From: Candidatus Eiseniibacteriota bacterium
Lineage (GTDB): Bacteria; Eisenbacteria; RBG-16-71-46; CAIMUX01; WJJG01
NCBI GenBank assembly: GCA_023129715.1
Contig: JAGMBO010000070.1
Coordinates: 1-64,000 of the forward strand
DNA length: 64,000 nt
Reading direction: 5' to 3'
Shown one piece after another: positions 42,210-49,905 of the stretch. Made by a program: the position numbers and the translations under genes. Position 1 is the stretch's first letter; every line of letters begins with the position of its first letter. Below the pieces are notes generated by a model that saw only the letters and a program-made list of their open reading frames with translations, had not been told where the DNA came from and searched no databases.

Positions 42210-42609
42210 GACACCTCCTCCGTTACGGAAAGGGAAGGAGCGCAGCATAGCCCCCGAGAAGCAGCGCATCAACTGCGGGCAACAGAGATATCCACCAACC
42301 CCGCGCCGGGCGGGGTGGCGCAGCCGCGGCGCTGAAGGCGGCCCCGGCACCAGGTGTGGTTCTGGAGGCGCTCGGTGCGCAGCCGCCCCGCTCCTGCAGG
42401 CGGCGCCTGCTCCCGGCATGGCCCGGGAGGCACCCGCTGCGCGGGCGGCCCCCGCTTGGAAGGGCGGGGGCCGCCGCCCTCCCGGGACGGACAGGGCGAT
42501 CTGGGCATTTGCGGCGGCGGGAACCCTTTGCTAGCCTAAGTGGTATGTGGAAGATCGAGGGGTGCAGAATCAATCCCGGGTCGCGCCCCGTTTTCAACTC
42601 GGAGGCATC
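42210..42609. other. Divergent intergenic region with strong GC hairpin
   Basis: About 400 bases lie between two genes reading outward, so promoters for the dehydrogenase (minus) and ctpA (plus) are expected here. The bases 42290-42490 are extremely GC-rich with several GGCGGC and CCGGG runs. They contain a perfect 10-bp hairpin, CGGCCCCCGC (42446-42455) with GCGGGGGCCG (42464-42473), and an 8-nt loop. There is no T-run, so it is not a typical terminator. A small AT-richer part near 42525-42560 precedes ctpA. No gene is recognised. Confidence 0.5.
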
Positions 42610-44271
42610 ATGAGTCGCAAGCGTTGGGTCATCGCTCTGCCGCTGTTCCTCTTCCTGCTGACGCTCCTGCTCGGTGGCGTCTTCTTGCGCGACGTCGTCG
42701 CCTCAAGCCGCAACATCTACTCCGAGCTGGCCCTCTTCAACGAGGTCCTCAATCTGATCTCGACCTACTATGTCGAGGATGTCGAGGCGGACAGCCTGAT
42801 CGACGGAGCGATCATCGGCATGCTCGATCAGCTCGACCCCCACAGCAACTATATGGACGCGGAGCGCTTCAGTCGTCTCGACGAGCGCAACCGCGGCACC
42901 TATTCCGGGATCGGGGTCTCCTTCGCAATCCGGGATGGCCACCTGACCGTCATCTCCCCGCTGGAAGGTGGTCCCTCCTCCGAGCTGGGCATCCGGCCGG
43001 GCGACGTGATCACCCACATCGAAGGTGAGTCGGCGTACGGCATCAAGGAGCAAGAGGTTTTCGACAAACTCCGCGGGCCGAAAGGCACCAAGGTATCCGT
43101 CACCATCCGCCGCCCCGGGGAGTCCGAGCCGATCGACTACGAGATCATCCGTGACAACATCCCGATTCAGAGCGTGCCCTATGCGTTCATGCTCGATGAG
43201 CGAACCGGGTACATCATGATGCGCAATTTCTCCGCCCGGACAGCCGAGGAGCTTGAGGAAGCCCTCCAAGAGCTCGAGGCGGCCGGCATGGACCGATTGC
43301 TCCTCGATCTGCGCGGGAACTCGGGCGGCTACCTGAACGCGGCCGTCGACGTCGCCGACAAATTCATCGGTGGCGGCAAGAAGATCGTCTACACCAAGGG
43401 ACGCATCGCCGGCTCGACCGAGGAATACTACGCCACCGGTTCGGCCACCCACGCGGACTACCCGATTGTCGTGCTGATCGATGCCGGTAGTGCCAGCGCC
43501 TCGGAGATCGTCTCCGGGGCGATCCAGGACTGGGACCGGGGGATCGTCGCCGGCAAGACCAGCTTCGGGAAGGGACTCGTCCAGCGGCAGTACCGCCTGC
43601 GCAACGACGGCGCCCTGCTGCTGACCGTGGCGCGCTACTACACACCAAGTGGGCGGCTGATCCAGCGCCACTACGAGGCGGGCGAACGGGCCGACTACTA
43701 TCGCCACGCGGGCGAGGAGAACGGTTCCGAGGCCGGCAGCGACTCGCTCGCGGCGGCAGCCGACACATCCGGCCGGCCGATCTTCGAGACCCTCCTGCAG
43801 CATCGCCCGGTCTACGGCGGCGGCGGGATTACCCCCGATGTGCGGATCGACGAGGTCTACCGGGCGAGCCGGCTCTACAACAATCTGGCCTACAATCGGA
43901 AGTTCTTCGACTTCACCAAGGAGCTCATGGCCGAGCATCAGCTCGCCTGGGAAGGCACCTTCGACGACTACCTGGCCCACTTCGCTCTCTCGGATGAGCA
44001 GGTCGAGCAGTTCCGGGGCTTCCTGGAGGCAGATTCCTTCGAGGTCGAGCCCGACAGCTTTGCCGTGCACGTCGATGAGATCCGGCGCGGCCTGACCGCG
44101 GAGATCGGTCGCTACCTGTGGGGCGAAGAGGAGCGCTATCGGGTCCTGATCCGCGATGATCCGGGCCTGCAGCGCGCCCTGGCACTGCTCCCCCAGGCTA
44201 GCGAGATACTCACTGAATCGCAGCGCATCGAGAACGAGCAGGCCGCTCGCAACGAACAGAGCCCGCGCTAG
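42610..44271 (+). CDS. ctpA: CtpA-type carboxy-terminal processing protease (S41)
   Basis: A 553-residue periplasmic serine protease. The N-terminal hydrophobic segment (about 5-25) is a signal anchor. A PDZ domain (about 98-185) begins G-I-G-V-S-F and has L-G-I-R-P-G-D-V-I. The catalytic domain has L-L-L-D-L-R-G-N-S-G-G, nucleophile Ser296 in G-S-A-S-A-S-E-I and Lys321 in G-K-T-S-F-G-K-G, 25 residues apart as in characterised Ctp enzymes. A C-terminal helical region after about residue 410 is longer than in the shortest members. The family trims C termini of envelope proteins and tail-tagged substrates. ATG 42610 is preceded by GGAGG at a short spacing. The next gene begins 57 nt downstream. 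Confidence 0.95.
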   Translation: MSRKRWVIALPLFLFLLTLLLGGVFLRDVVASSRNIYSELALFNEVLNLISTYYVEDVEADSLIDGAIIGMLDQLDPHSNYMDAERFSRLDERNRGTYSGIGVSFAIRDGHLTVISPLEGGPSSELGIRPGDVITHIEGESAYGIKEQEVFDKLRGPKGTKVSVTIRRPGESEPIDYEIIRDNIPIQSVPYAFMLDERTGYIMMRNFSARTAEELEEALQELEAAGMDRLLLDLRGNSGGYLNAAVDVADKFIGGGKKIVYTKGRIAGSTEEYYATGSATHADYPIVVLIDAGSASASEIVSGAIQDWDRGIVAGKTSFGKGLVQRQYRLRNDGALLLTVARYYTPSGRLIQRHYEAGERADYYRHAGEENGSEAGSDSLAAAADTSGRPIFETLLQHRPVYGGGGITPDVRIDEVYRASRLYNNLAYNRKFFDFTKELMAEHQLAWEGTFDDYLAHFALSDEQVEQFRGFLEADSFEVEPDSFAVHVDEIRRGLTAEIGRYLWGEEERYRVLIRDDPGLQRALALLPQASEILTESQRIENEQAARNEQSPR

Positions 44272-44328
44272 CAGCGGCGAGGCAAGTACGGGGGCCTGGC
44301 CGGGGAGGTCCGGGATAGGGTCTGCCCG

Positions 44329-45123
44329 ATGCCTACATCGAGAGGGCGGCCGATGGAGTCGATTCCGCCAAGCGCTGGGGAATCCTCGGAGCGCAGAGCC
44401 AATGCGGTTTTTCCGAGCCCCGCCCAGCGGCTGCTCTTGATTCTGTTGCGCCCCACCCAGGCCTTTCGCGGGCTCGACCGGGAGCGCCTGAGTTGGCTGC
44501 TGCCGGCCGTGCTCGTGGCTGTCGTCACGATCTTGCCGAGCCAGACCCTCCTGCGTCCCCTCTACATCGAACACCAGCAGCAGGCGCTCGAGACATACGT
44601 CGCGCGGGGCATCCTGACGCCCGAGCAGGCCCACGAGATGATGCGGCAACTCCCCGAGCCGCAGACGCCTCCCGGCGCCGGCGGCTTGGTGCTGCCCCTC
44701 TTCGCCGGCACGCTCGCCCAGATTGTCCTGCGCTACCTGCTCCCCGCCGCACTGCTGCTCGGCGGCGCCGCCTTCGTCTTGGAGGTGCGCGTGCGCTTCG
44801 GAACGATGCTCGGGATCGTCGGCTTCGCCTCCCTGCCGGCGGCACTGCGAGAGCTCCTGCGCCTCCCACTCGCCCTGGCCACCGATCGCTTGACGGTGAC
44901 GTTCAGCCCGGCCGCCTTCACCGGCGGTGACTCATTCGGCAGCCACGCACTCGGACTGCTCGACATCTTCGATCTTTGGATCTTGGGGCTCTTGATGGTC
45001 GGCCTGATGCGCGTGGCCAATGTCACGCTTGGGAAGGCCGCTCTGCTGGTGCTTCCCCTGTGGGGAGTCTACTCCTTGATGAAGCTGGGACTGCGCGCCT
45101 CTCCTTTCGGCGCAGGTCTCTGA
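44329..45123 (+). CDS. YIP1-family membrane protein
   Basis: A 264-residue protein with about five hydrophobic helices: L-L-P-A-V-L-V-A-V-V-T-I-L, the L-F-A-G-T-L-A-Q-I-V-L-R-Y-L-L block, A-L-L-L-G-G-A-A-F-V, I-L-G-L-L-M-V-G-L-M and the last near 240. A preceding cytosolic segment (P-S-P-A-Q-R-L-L-L-I-L-L-R-P-T-Q-A-F) and helix pattern match the bacterial YIP1 domain family. The function of bacterial members is not established. ATG 44329 is used; ATG 44353 gives a shorter form. It follows ctpA by 57 nt and may be cotranscribed. It ends one base from the stop of the convergent macro-domain gene at 45125. No catalytic motif is visible. Confidence 0.75.
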   Translation: MPTSRGRPMESIPPSAGESSERRANAVFPSPAQRLLLILLRPTQAFRGLDRERLSWLLPAVLVAVVTILPSQTLLRPLYIEHQQQALETYVARGILTPEQAHEMMRQLPEPQTPPGAGGLVLPLFAGTLAQIVLRYLLPAALLLGGAAFVLEVRVRFGTMLGIVGFASLPAALRELLRLPLALATDRLTVTFSPAAFTGGDSFGSHALGLLDIFDLWILGLLMVGLMRVANVTLGKAALLVLPLWGVYSLMKLGLRASPFGAGL

Positions 45124-45124
45124 C

Positions 45125-45661
45125 TCATCCTGCGGCCTGTCGGAGCACCTGCAGGAAGGCATCGCGGTAAGCCTGTTTGCCCTCGGCGCTGCTCGCCATC
45201 AGGGTCAGCTCTTGCAGGGAGTTCTCCCCACTGAGGATCTCGAAGAGCGCGGTCGCGATCTCGCGGGCTGCATCATGGAAAGCGCTCAGCATCTCCTCGG
45301 ACTCCAGCGCCGTGATTACCAGCGAAGTGATGCCATCCTGGCGCGCCAGGTCCAGACCCGCCTGCAACGCCGGGCGGATCTGGTCGTGCCGTGCCTTGAG
45401 ATCCTGGCCCATGACGACCGCGTGGTAGATGCGTCGGTGCGACAGCTCCCCGGCACCCGTCGCCACCGCGCTGCCTACGGGCACCGGCCCCTGGCGGACC
45501 GCCTCGGCTTCAAGGGCCTCACCGGCGGTTTCCTTGATTGCCTGCGCCGTCTGCCCCCCCATCCAAAGATGGTCGTTGGCCGCGATCAGCAGCCCCTCGG
45601 CAGGCACGTCCAAGGCGTTCCCCTCCTGGACGACGACCCGAGTGGTGAAAACATTGAACAC
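45125..45661 (-). CDS. Macro-domain protein (ADP-ribose-binding type)
   Basis: A 178-residue single macro domain. The signature is I-A-A-N-D-H-L-W-M-G-G-Q-T-A-Q-A-I-K (about 25-42), followed by G-S-A-V-A-T-G-A-G-E-L and Y-H-A-V-V-M-G. In the family the first Asn and the Gly-rich loops hold ADP-ribose or related nucleotides and can remove ADP-ribose from proteins or acetyl groups from O-acetyl-ADP-ribose. The usual G-G-G is G-G-Q here, a known variant. GTG 45661 with GGGGAGGG five bases ahead is chosen; the open frame to 45718 would run into the divergent transporter gene. Only 55 nt lie between the two divergent starts. The substrate is unknown. Confidence 0.88.
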   Translation of the reverse strand: MFNVFTTRVVVQEGNALDVPAEGLLIAANDHLWMGGQTAQAIKETAGEALEAEAVRQGPVPVGSAVATGAGELSHRRIYHAVVMGQDLKARHDQIRPALQAGLDLARQDGITSLVITALESEEMLSAFHDAAREIATALFEILSGENSLQELTLMASSAEGKQAYRDAFLQVLRQAAG

Positions 45662-45716
45662 GCGACCCTCCCCTCTCTGCTTTCCCCGTCTTGCGCAGCG
45701 TGCTATCGTGCGCCGC

Positions 45717-46919
45717 ATGGAGCGCCGTTTCCCATGGCTGGTCTACACCGGGGCCACCCTGCTGATGGCGCTGGCCCTCTGGTCCATGCGGTCTATCCTC
45801 GGCCCTCTGGTCTCGACGGCAGCCCTCTTCATGCTCCTCTGGCCTCTGCGCGACCAAGCCGCCATCCGGCGCTTGCTCCTGGTGGTGGGCTTGTTGCTCT
45901 TCATCTGGATACTATCCGAGGCGCGCGCCATCGTCTATCCCGCGCTTGCCGCCTTGGCGCTTGCCTTTCTCCTGAACCCAATCGTCGACCGCCTTGACCA
46001 ACTCGGCGTGCGGCGGAGCATTGCCTCACTGGCGCTGATCTTTCCCTTGATCGGCCTCTTGCTGTTCCTCGTGCTTGTCTTGATCCCCGCGTTGCTCGAT
46101 CAGGCGCGCACTCTGCTTGAGCAATTGCCCGGCGCCTACCGCACCGTGGTCGATTGGGTCGAGCCACTCCTCGCGCGGCTGCTACGCCGCGACGAAAGCC
46201 TGCTCCTGCCCCGAGACCTCCACGATCTCCTCCCAAGCGCCGAGCGTCTCCTGCGCGGAGTGACTTCCGGACTCGCCCAAGTCGGTCGCGGCCTGGCCGG
46301 CGTCTTCCAAATCGGCGCCTTCCTGCTGCTGACCCCGATCCTGACCTACTACATCCTGGTCGATTTCAATCGCCTGCAGGCGGGCATCCGTCCCTACGTG
46401 CCCGATGCCTGGGCAAGCAAGCTGGGTCTGCTCGGCGCGCTGTTCCAGCAATCGGTCGGTGCCTGGCTGAAGGGCCAGTTGCTCGTCGCGATGATCATGG
46501 GCGCCATGACCATCGGGGGCTTCAGCCTGATCGGGCTGCCCTACGCCCTGCTACTCGGTTGCATCGCCGCCGTGCTCAATCTCGTCCCGATCCTCGGCTT
46601 CTGGGTGACCTTCGTGGTTGCCATGATCACCGCGCTCTTCACCCCCGCTCCGCTCTCGATGCTCCTCCAGACCGCGGCCGTGTTGCTGATCGCGCAAGGG
46701 CTCGAGCAGAATCTGCTCTCGCCCAAGATCGTCGGGCGCCAGCTGGGCGTCAGGCCGATCATCCTCTTGCTCGTGATGCTGGGGCTCTCGGTCTTCTTGG
46801 GCGTCCTCGGCGTGCTCTTGGCGGCGCCGGTGATCGGCCTTGCCCGGGGCGTCTGGGTGCTCTTGGAGGTTCCGGTCAAGTCGCGGTCACAGGCTACGGA
46901 ATCGAACGAGGCCAGCTAG
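45717..46919 (+). CDS. AI-2E-family (UPF0118/PerM-type) membrane transporter
   Basis: A 400-residue membrane protein with 7-8 helices. Paired N-terminal helices lead into A-R-A-I-V-Y-P-A-L-A-A-L-A-L-A-F-L-L-N-P-I-V-D, which is characteristic of the family (PxLxAxxLAFLLNPxVxxL). An extracytoplasmic helical region (about 120-190) follows. The C-terminal block includes L-L-T-P-I-L-T-Y-Y-I-L-V-D, V-L-N-L-V-P-I-L-G-F and L-A-A-P-V-I. The family name comes from TqsA; many members move other solutes or sodium, so the substrate is open. ATG 45717 lacks a strong ribosome binding site, which may mean a leaderless or weak start. Its last four bases overlap convergent cvpA. Confidence 0.9.
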   Translation: MERRFPWLVYTGATLLMALALWSMRSILGPLVSTAALFMLLWPLRDQAAIRRLLLVVGLLLFIWILSEARAIVYPALAALALAFLLNPIVDRLDQLGVRRSIASLALIFPLIGLLLFLVLVLIPALLDQARTLLEQLPGAYRTVVDWVEPLLARLLRRDESLLLPRDLHDLLPSAERLLRGVTSGLAQVGRGLAGVFQIGAFLLLTPILTYYILVDFNRLQAGIRPYVPDAWASKLGLLGALFQQSVGAWLKGQLLVAMIMGAMTIGGFSLIGLPYALLLGCIAAVLNLVPILGFWVTFVVAMITALFTPAPLSMLLQTAAVLLIAQGLEQNLLSPKIVGRQLGVRPIILLLVMLGLSVFLGVLGVLLAAPVIGLARGVWVLLEVPVKSRSQATESNEAS

Positions 46920-47494
46920 ATCCGTTCACCTTGCGGTCGGCGCCGGCGCACCTCGTCGCGCAACTCCTTGTGCTTGCGATCGATCGAGTCGCGCAGCTTC
47001 TCGTGGCGTTCCTGCAACAGCGCCCCGGCGCGCTCGGGGAGCAGACCCGCGAAGAGTTCGATGGAAGGGCCAGCCAGCGCCCGCGCGTGGCTCTGCCTCA
47101 AGACCGGATGGCCCTCGGGCAGGACGAGGGTCAGCCCGATGAGCAGCAGCAGGACGACGATGGCGCCCCGCGCGCAGCCGAAGACGAATCCGAGCAGATG
47201 GTCGAGCCAACCGAGGCGAATCGAACGGATCGCCCGGGCGATCATCGACCCGACCAATGAGACGACCAGGTAGACCGCCAAGAAAAGCGCGAGGAAACAG
47301 AGCACCTCGGTGACGGCGGGACTATCGAAGAAGACAGGCAGCCGCGACGCAACAGCTCGCGTCAGCACCACCGCGCCGAACAGCCCGACCAGGAGCGCGC
47401 CGAGCGCGAAGACCTCGCGAATCAATCCCACCCGAAAGCTCATCAGACCAGAAGCCGCAATGATCGCCAAGGCGATGATATCGAGGGCATTCAT
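46916..47494 (-). CDS. cvpA: CvpA-family membrane protein
   Basis: A 192-residue protein with four helices: residues ~5-22 (I-I-A-L-A-I-I-A-A-S-G), 28-50, 62-85 (V-L-C-F-L-A-L-F-L-A-V-Y) and 103-126 (L-L-G-F-V-F-G-C-A-R-G-A-I-V). A charged, Arg/Lys/Glu-rich cytosolic tail follows (R-H-E-K-L-R-D-S-I-D-R-K-H-K-E-L-R). The F-G-x-x-R-G loop and the N-terminal D-x-I are typical of CvpA/colicin V production proteins, which affect envelope maintenance and stress survival. The precise role is not known. It is downstream of the SAM-hydroxide enzyme gene by 49 nt and overlaps the convergent AI-2E gene by 4 bp. Confidence 0.9.
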   Translation of the reverse strand: MNALDIIALAIIAASGLMSFRVGLIREVFALGALLVGLFGAVVLTRAVASRLPVFFDSPAVTEVLCFLALFLAVYLVVSLVGSMIARAIRSIRLGWLDHLLGFVFGCARGAIVVLLLLIGLTLVLPEGHPVLRQSHARALAGPSIELFAGLLPERAGALLQERHEKLRDSIDRKHKELRDEVRRRRPQGERI

Positions 47495-47543
47495 CGGTCG
47501 CCTCCCGTGCCTCCGGCGCCCCGCGCCGCCACCGGCGAGCGCC

Positions 47544-48338
47544 TTAGCCCGAAACGGTCACGCGCACCGGGGCCCCGGGGCCGATGCCGAGTTCGGCGGA
47601 TGCATTGCCGATGTTGACCGCGATCTCGACACGTCCTTCCCCGCCGATCAACGCGACCGGCTCCTGGGCCGCGACGTCCTGGTAGCGCCGCCGGAGGATC
47701 CCGCAGCAACGGTCCCCGGCGAAGACCTCGTAGGGACCGCGTCCCAAGCGGCGCAGCATGATTCGGGGAATGTTCGAAATTGCATTGCCGAATCGATCGA
47801 CCCGCACGATTTCACCCTCGATCGCGTCACCGACCAGCTTCGGCTTGGGCAAATCGAGGAGGGTGAAATCGGTCAGCTCGGGCCCCATCCGCTCAACGGA
47901 GATGCCCGAGGCGAGGTGCGCCGCAGCGGGGGCAAAGACATCCCGCCCATGGAACGTTTCACTGCGCTCCGGGAGTTCGAAGTCGACATCCGAGATCACA
48001 TGCACGACGGGCCGGTCCGCCGACAGAGGCGCGCTGAGCACACCGTTGTCGGGCGCGACGAAGAGGTGCCCTCCCGCGTAGGCCGCGATCGGACGGCGCA
48101 TCGTGCCGACTCCTGGATCGACGACCACCATGTGCACCGTCCCCGGTGGGAACCACCGATAGCCCGCCTCCAGCATATAGGCCGCCTGCTGGAGATGCTG
48201 GGGCCGCACCTCGTGCGTAATATCGACGATGCGCGCCGTCGGCAGAATTGTACAGATGACGCCTTTCATTGCCCCGACATACGCGTCCCGGGTTCCGAAG
48301 TCGGTGACCATCGTGATGATGCCGCTCCGACTCTCCAC
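47544..48338 (-). CDS. SAM hydroxide adenosyltransferase (DUF62/fluorinase fold)
   Basis: A 264-residue enzyme of the SAM-dependent halogenase/hydroxide adenosyltransferase family, which splits S-adenosylmethionine with water-derived hydroxide to give adenosine and methionine. Typical features are I-T-M-V-T-D-F-G-T-R-D-A-Y-V-G-A-M-K-G at the N terminus, H-E-V-R-P (about 45), V-H-M-V-V-V-D-P-G-V-G-T, F-V-A-P-D-N-G-V-L and the C-terminal D-R-F-G-N-A-I-S-N-I. The Asp-Arg-His set used for hydroxide members is plausible but cannot be proven by eye. GTG 48338 has GGGAG five bases upstream; the frame to 48407 has no signal. It lies upstream of cvpA; the biological role of the reaction is not known. 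Confidence 0.92.
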   Translation of the reverse strand: MESRSGIITMVTDFGTRDAYVGAMKGVICTILPTARIVDITHEVRPQHLQQAAYMLEAGYRWFPPGTVHMVVVDPGVGTMRRPIAAYAGGHLFVAPDNGVLSAPLSADRPVVHVISDVDFELPERSETFHGRDVFAPAAAHLASGISVERMGPELTDFTLLDLPKPKLVGDAIEGEIVRVDRFGNAISNIPRIMLRRLGRGPYEVFAGDRCCGILRRRYQDVAAQEPVALIGGEGRVEIAVNIGNASAELGIGPGAPVRVTVSG

Positions 48339-48489
48339 GATTCTCCCTCTCTCCTCCGCGTCGACCCTGGCGAGCTGATCTTCAGTACCGGCGCTGCCCC
48401 GATCCACACGGAACCCGCGCGCCGCGCTGGCGACAGACTAGGCGGGCCCTGCCCCCGGGTCAATCGTCTTGCCCACCCCTCTCCGCACG

Positions 48490-49905
48490 CTAGCCCTCTG
48501 CGCGCAACCACCAGCGCCACACGACCGCCGAGGAGAACGTCAGCGGCCGCCCCGGAAACCGCGATCCAACCCCGATGCCGACGAATCTCGGGGGGCCGCC
48601 AATCTCCTCGGCCGGCTTCTGCGTCGCCCGGAAGTAGACCCAGCGGTAGATCCCGTCGGCCTCCCACAGGTGGATGCGCAGATCGTACGCGCCCGGGTTG
48701 GGCGCGGCGCTCAGCGGCGCCAACCACTGCTCGCCCTGGAGGGCAAAAAGATTATCCACGTCGGGGCCGAGCGCCGGGTCGCTCGCCCGTTCCCAGGCGA
48801 GCTGGGTCGTCTCGGGCATCACCGACGTTTCCATCACCGCCAACTGCGCGGGAAGAAGCTCTGCCTCCCACCAGTCTCTCCCCTCCCGTCGCAGGCAGCG
48901 CCCCCCTTCCCGCGTGGCCAGCAGAAGGAATCTCACTCCCTTGGGCGAACCGCGTACAAAGGCGCGCGTTTCCAGAGCCCGCAGCCCTCCGGTGAGCCGC
49001 TCGTAGAGCTCACCCGGCACGCGCCCCGGGGGACGTCCCGAGAGCTGGACGACCATCTCCCCACTCTCCAGCAGCTTTCCGATCGCAACCGTATCGACGA
49101 GCCCCCCGCGGAAAACATGCCAACGGGCGCGGGGAGGGTCGAGGCCCAGGGTCTTCGCCTGTCCCGGCTCGTCGAAAAAACCGGTGTAGGGAAACCGCCA
49201 GAAGGCCGCGACCGTGCGTCCCACCGAGAGCCGGTCGACCTCGTGGCCCAGCGGCGCCGTCAGCTTCCAGTCGTCGCGGCCCAATCGCCGCACGCGCGTC
49301 CGCGTCCCGCCGGCATCGATCCAGACACTGTCGATCTTCCCCGCTGCGGCGGGCAGGATCTCGTGTTCCCGCCAGAGAAAGGGGGCGCTCTGGAAGAACC
49401 GCGCGGCAATGAACCCGGGAACCAGCGCAACGCCCTCCAGGCCGGTCCAGGTCGCATAGTACGCGGATGACGCCGGCGTGCGCGCACCGAGCGCCATCTG
49501 GATACTGTCTCCGGAGGCTTTCACAAGCAGCAGCTCGGACGCCGGGGGCGCGAGCCCGTAGCGCTGTCGCTCTCCGGTCTCCAAGACCCGAATGACCTCG
49601 AGGCCCTCAAGCGCCCGGAACAGCTCGCGCACCAGCCGGTCGCTGGCCAGGTCGGCCACCGGCGCCGTCATCCACCAGATGCCCGCACGGCGCTCGAGGC
49701 GCAGCGTGTCGCGTTCCTGGCGCAGCAAGAGCGCCGTGATCGAAGCCCCCTCGCCCGCTTGCACAGGAGGATGCAGCGCCGGCGCGGCGCTTTCCTGCCG
49801 GCCGAGTCGCCAGCCGCGGATGAGTGCCACCAGCAGGAGGACAGCGATCCCGAGCAGGACCCACTGCGCACCGCGCTGGCCGATCGAGCGGCGCCTCCCT
49901 TCCAT
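48490..49905 (-). CDS. DUF4340 domain protein, last gene of the Gld ABC operon
   Basis: A 471-residue protein of the DUF4340 family. One N-terminal transmembrane helix (about 12-31) is followed by repeating beta-rich modules: I-T-A-L-L-L-R-Q-E-R-D-T-L-R-L-E-R with W-W-M-T-A-P-V, Y-G-L-A-P-P-A-S-E-L and L-A-L-G-type motifs. These are the characteristic tandem DUF4340 units seen after gldG-like genes. It is an extracytoplasmic membrane-anchored protein of unknown role. The ATG shares one base with the gldG stop (TGATG). Homologues are regularly encoded with GldA/GldF/GldG-type ABC transporters, suggesting a fourth subunit. Alternative: longer frame to 49998 is not needed. Confidence 0.85.
   Translation of the reverse strand: MEGRRRSIGQRGAQWVLLGIAVLLLVALIRGWRLGRQESAAPALHPPVQAGEGASITALLLRQERDTLRLERRAGIWWMTAPVADLASDRLVRELFRALEGLEVIRVLETGERQRYGLAPPASELLLVKASGDSIQMALGARTPASSAYYATWTGLEGVALVPGFIAARFFQSAPFLWREHEILPAAAGKIDSVWIDAGGTRTRVRRLGRDDWKLTAPLGHEVDRLSVGRTVAAFWRFPYTGFFDEPGQAKTLGLDPPRARWHVFRGGLVDTVAIGKLLESGEMVVQLSGRPPGRVPGELYERLTGGLRALETRAFVRGSPKGVRFLLLATREGGRCLRREGRDWWEAELLPAQLAVMETSVMPETTQLAWERASDPALGPDVDNLFALQGEQWLAPLSAAPNPGAYDLRIHLWEADGIYRWVYFRATQKPAEEIGGPPRFVGIGVGSRFPGRPLTFSSAVVWRWWLRAEG

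Noticed and set aside
42703..44649. 648-aa minus-strand frame across ctpA
   Set aside because: Shadow of the S41 protease, whose Ser/Lys pair is clear; the frame also runs across the intergenic gap.
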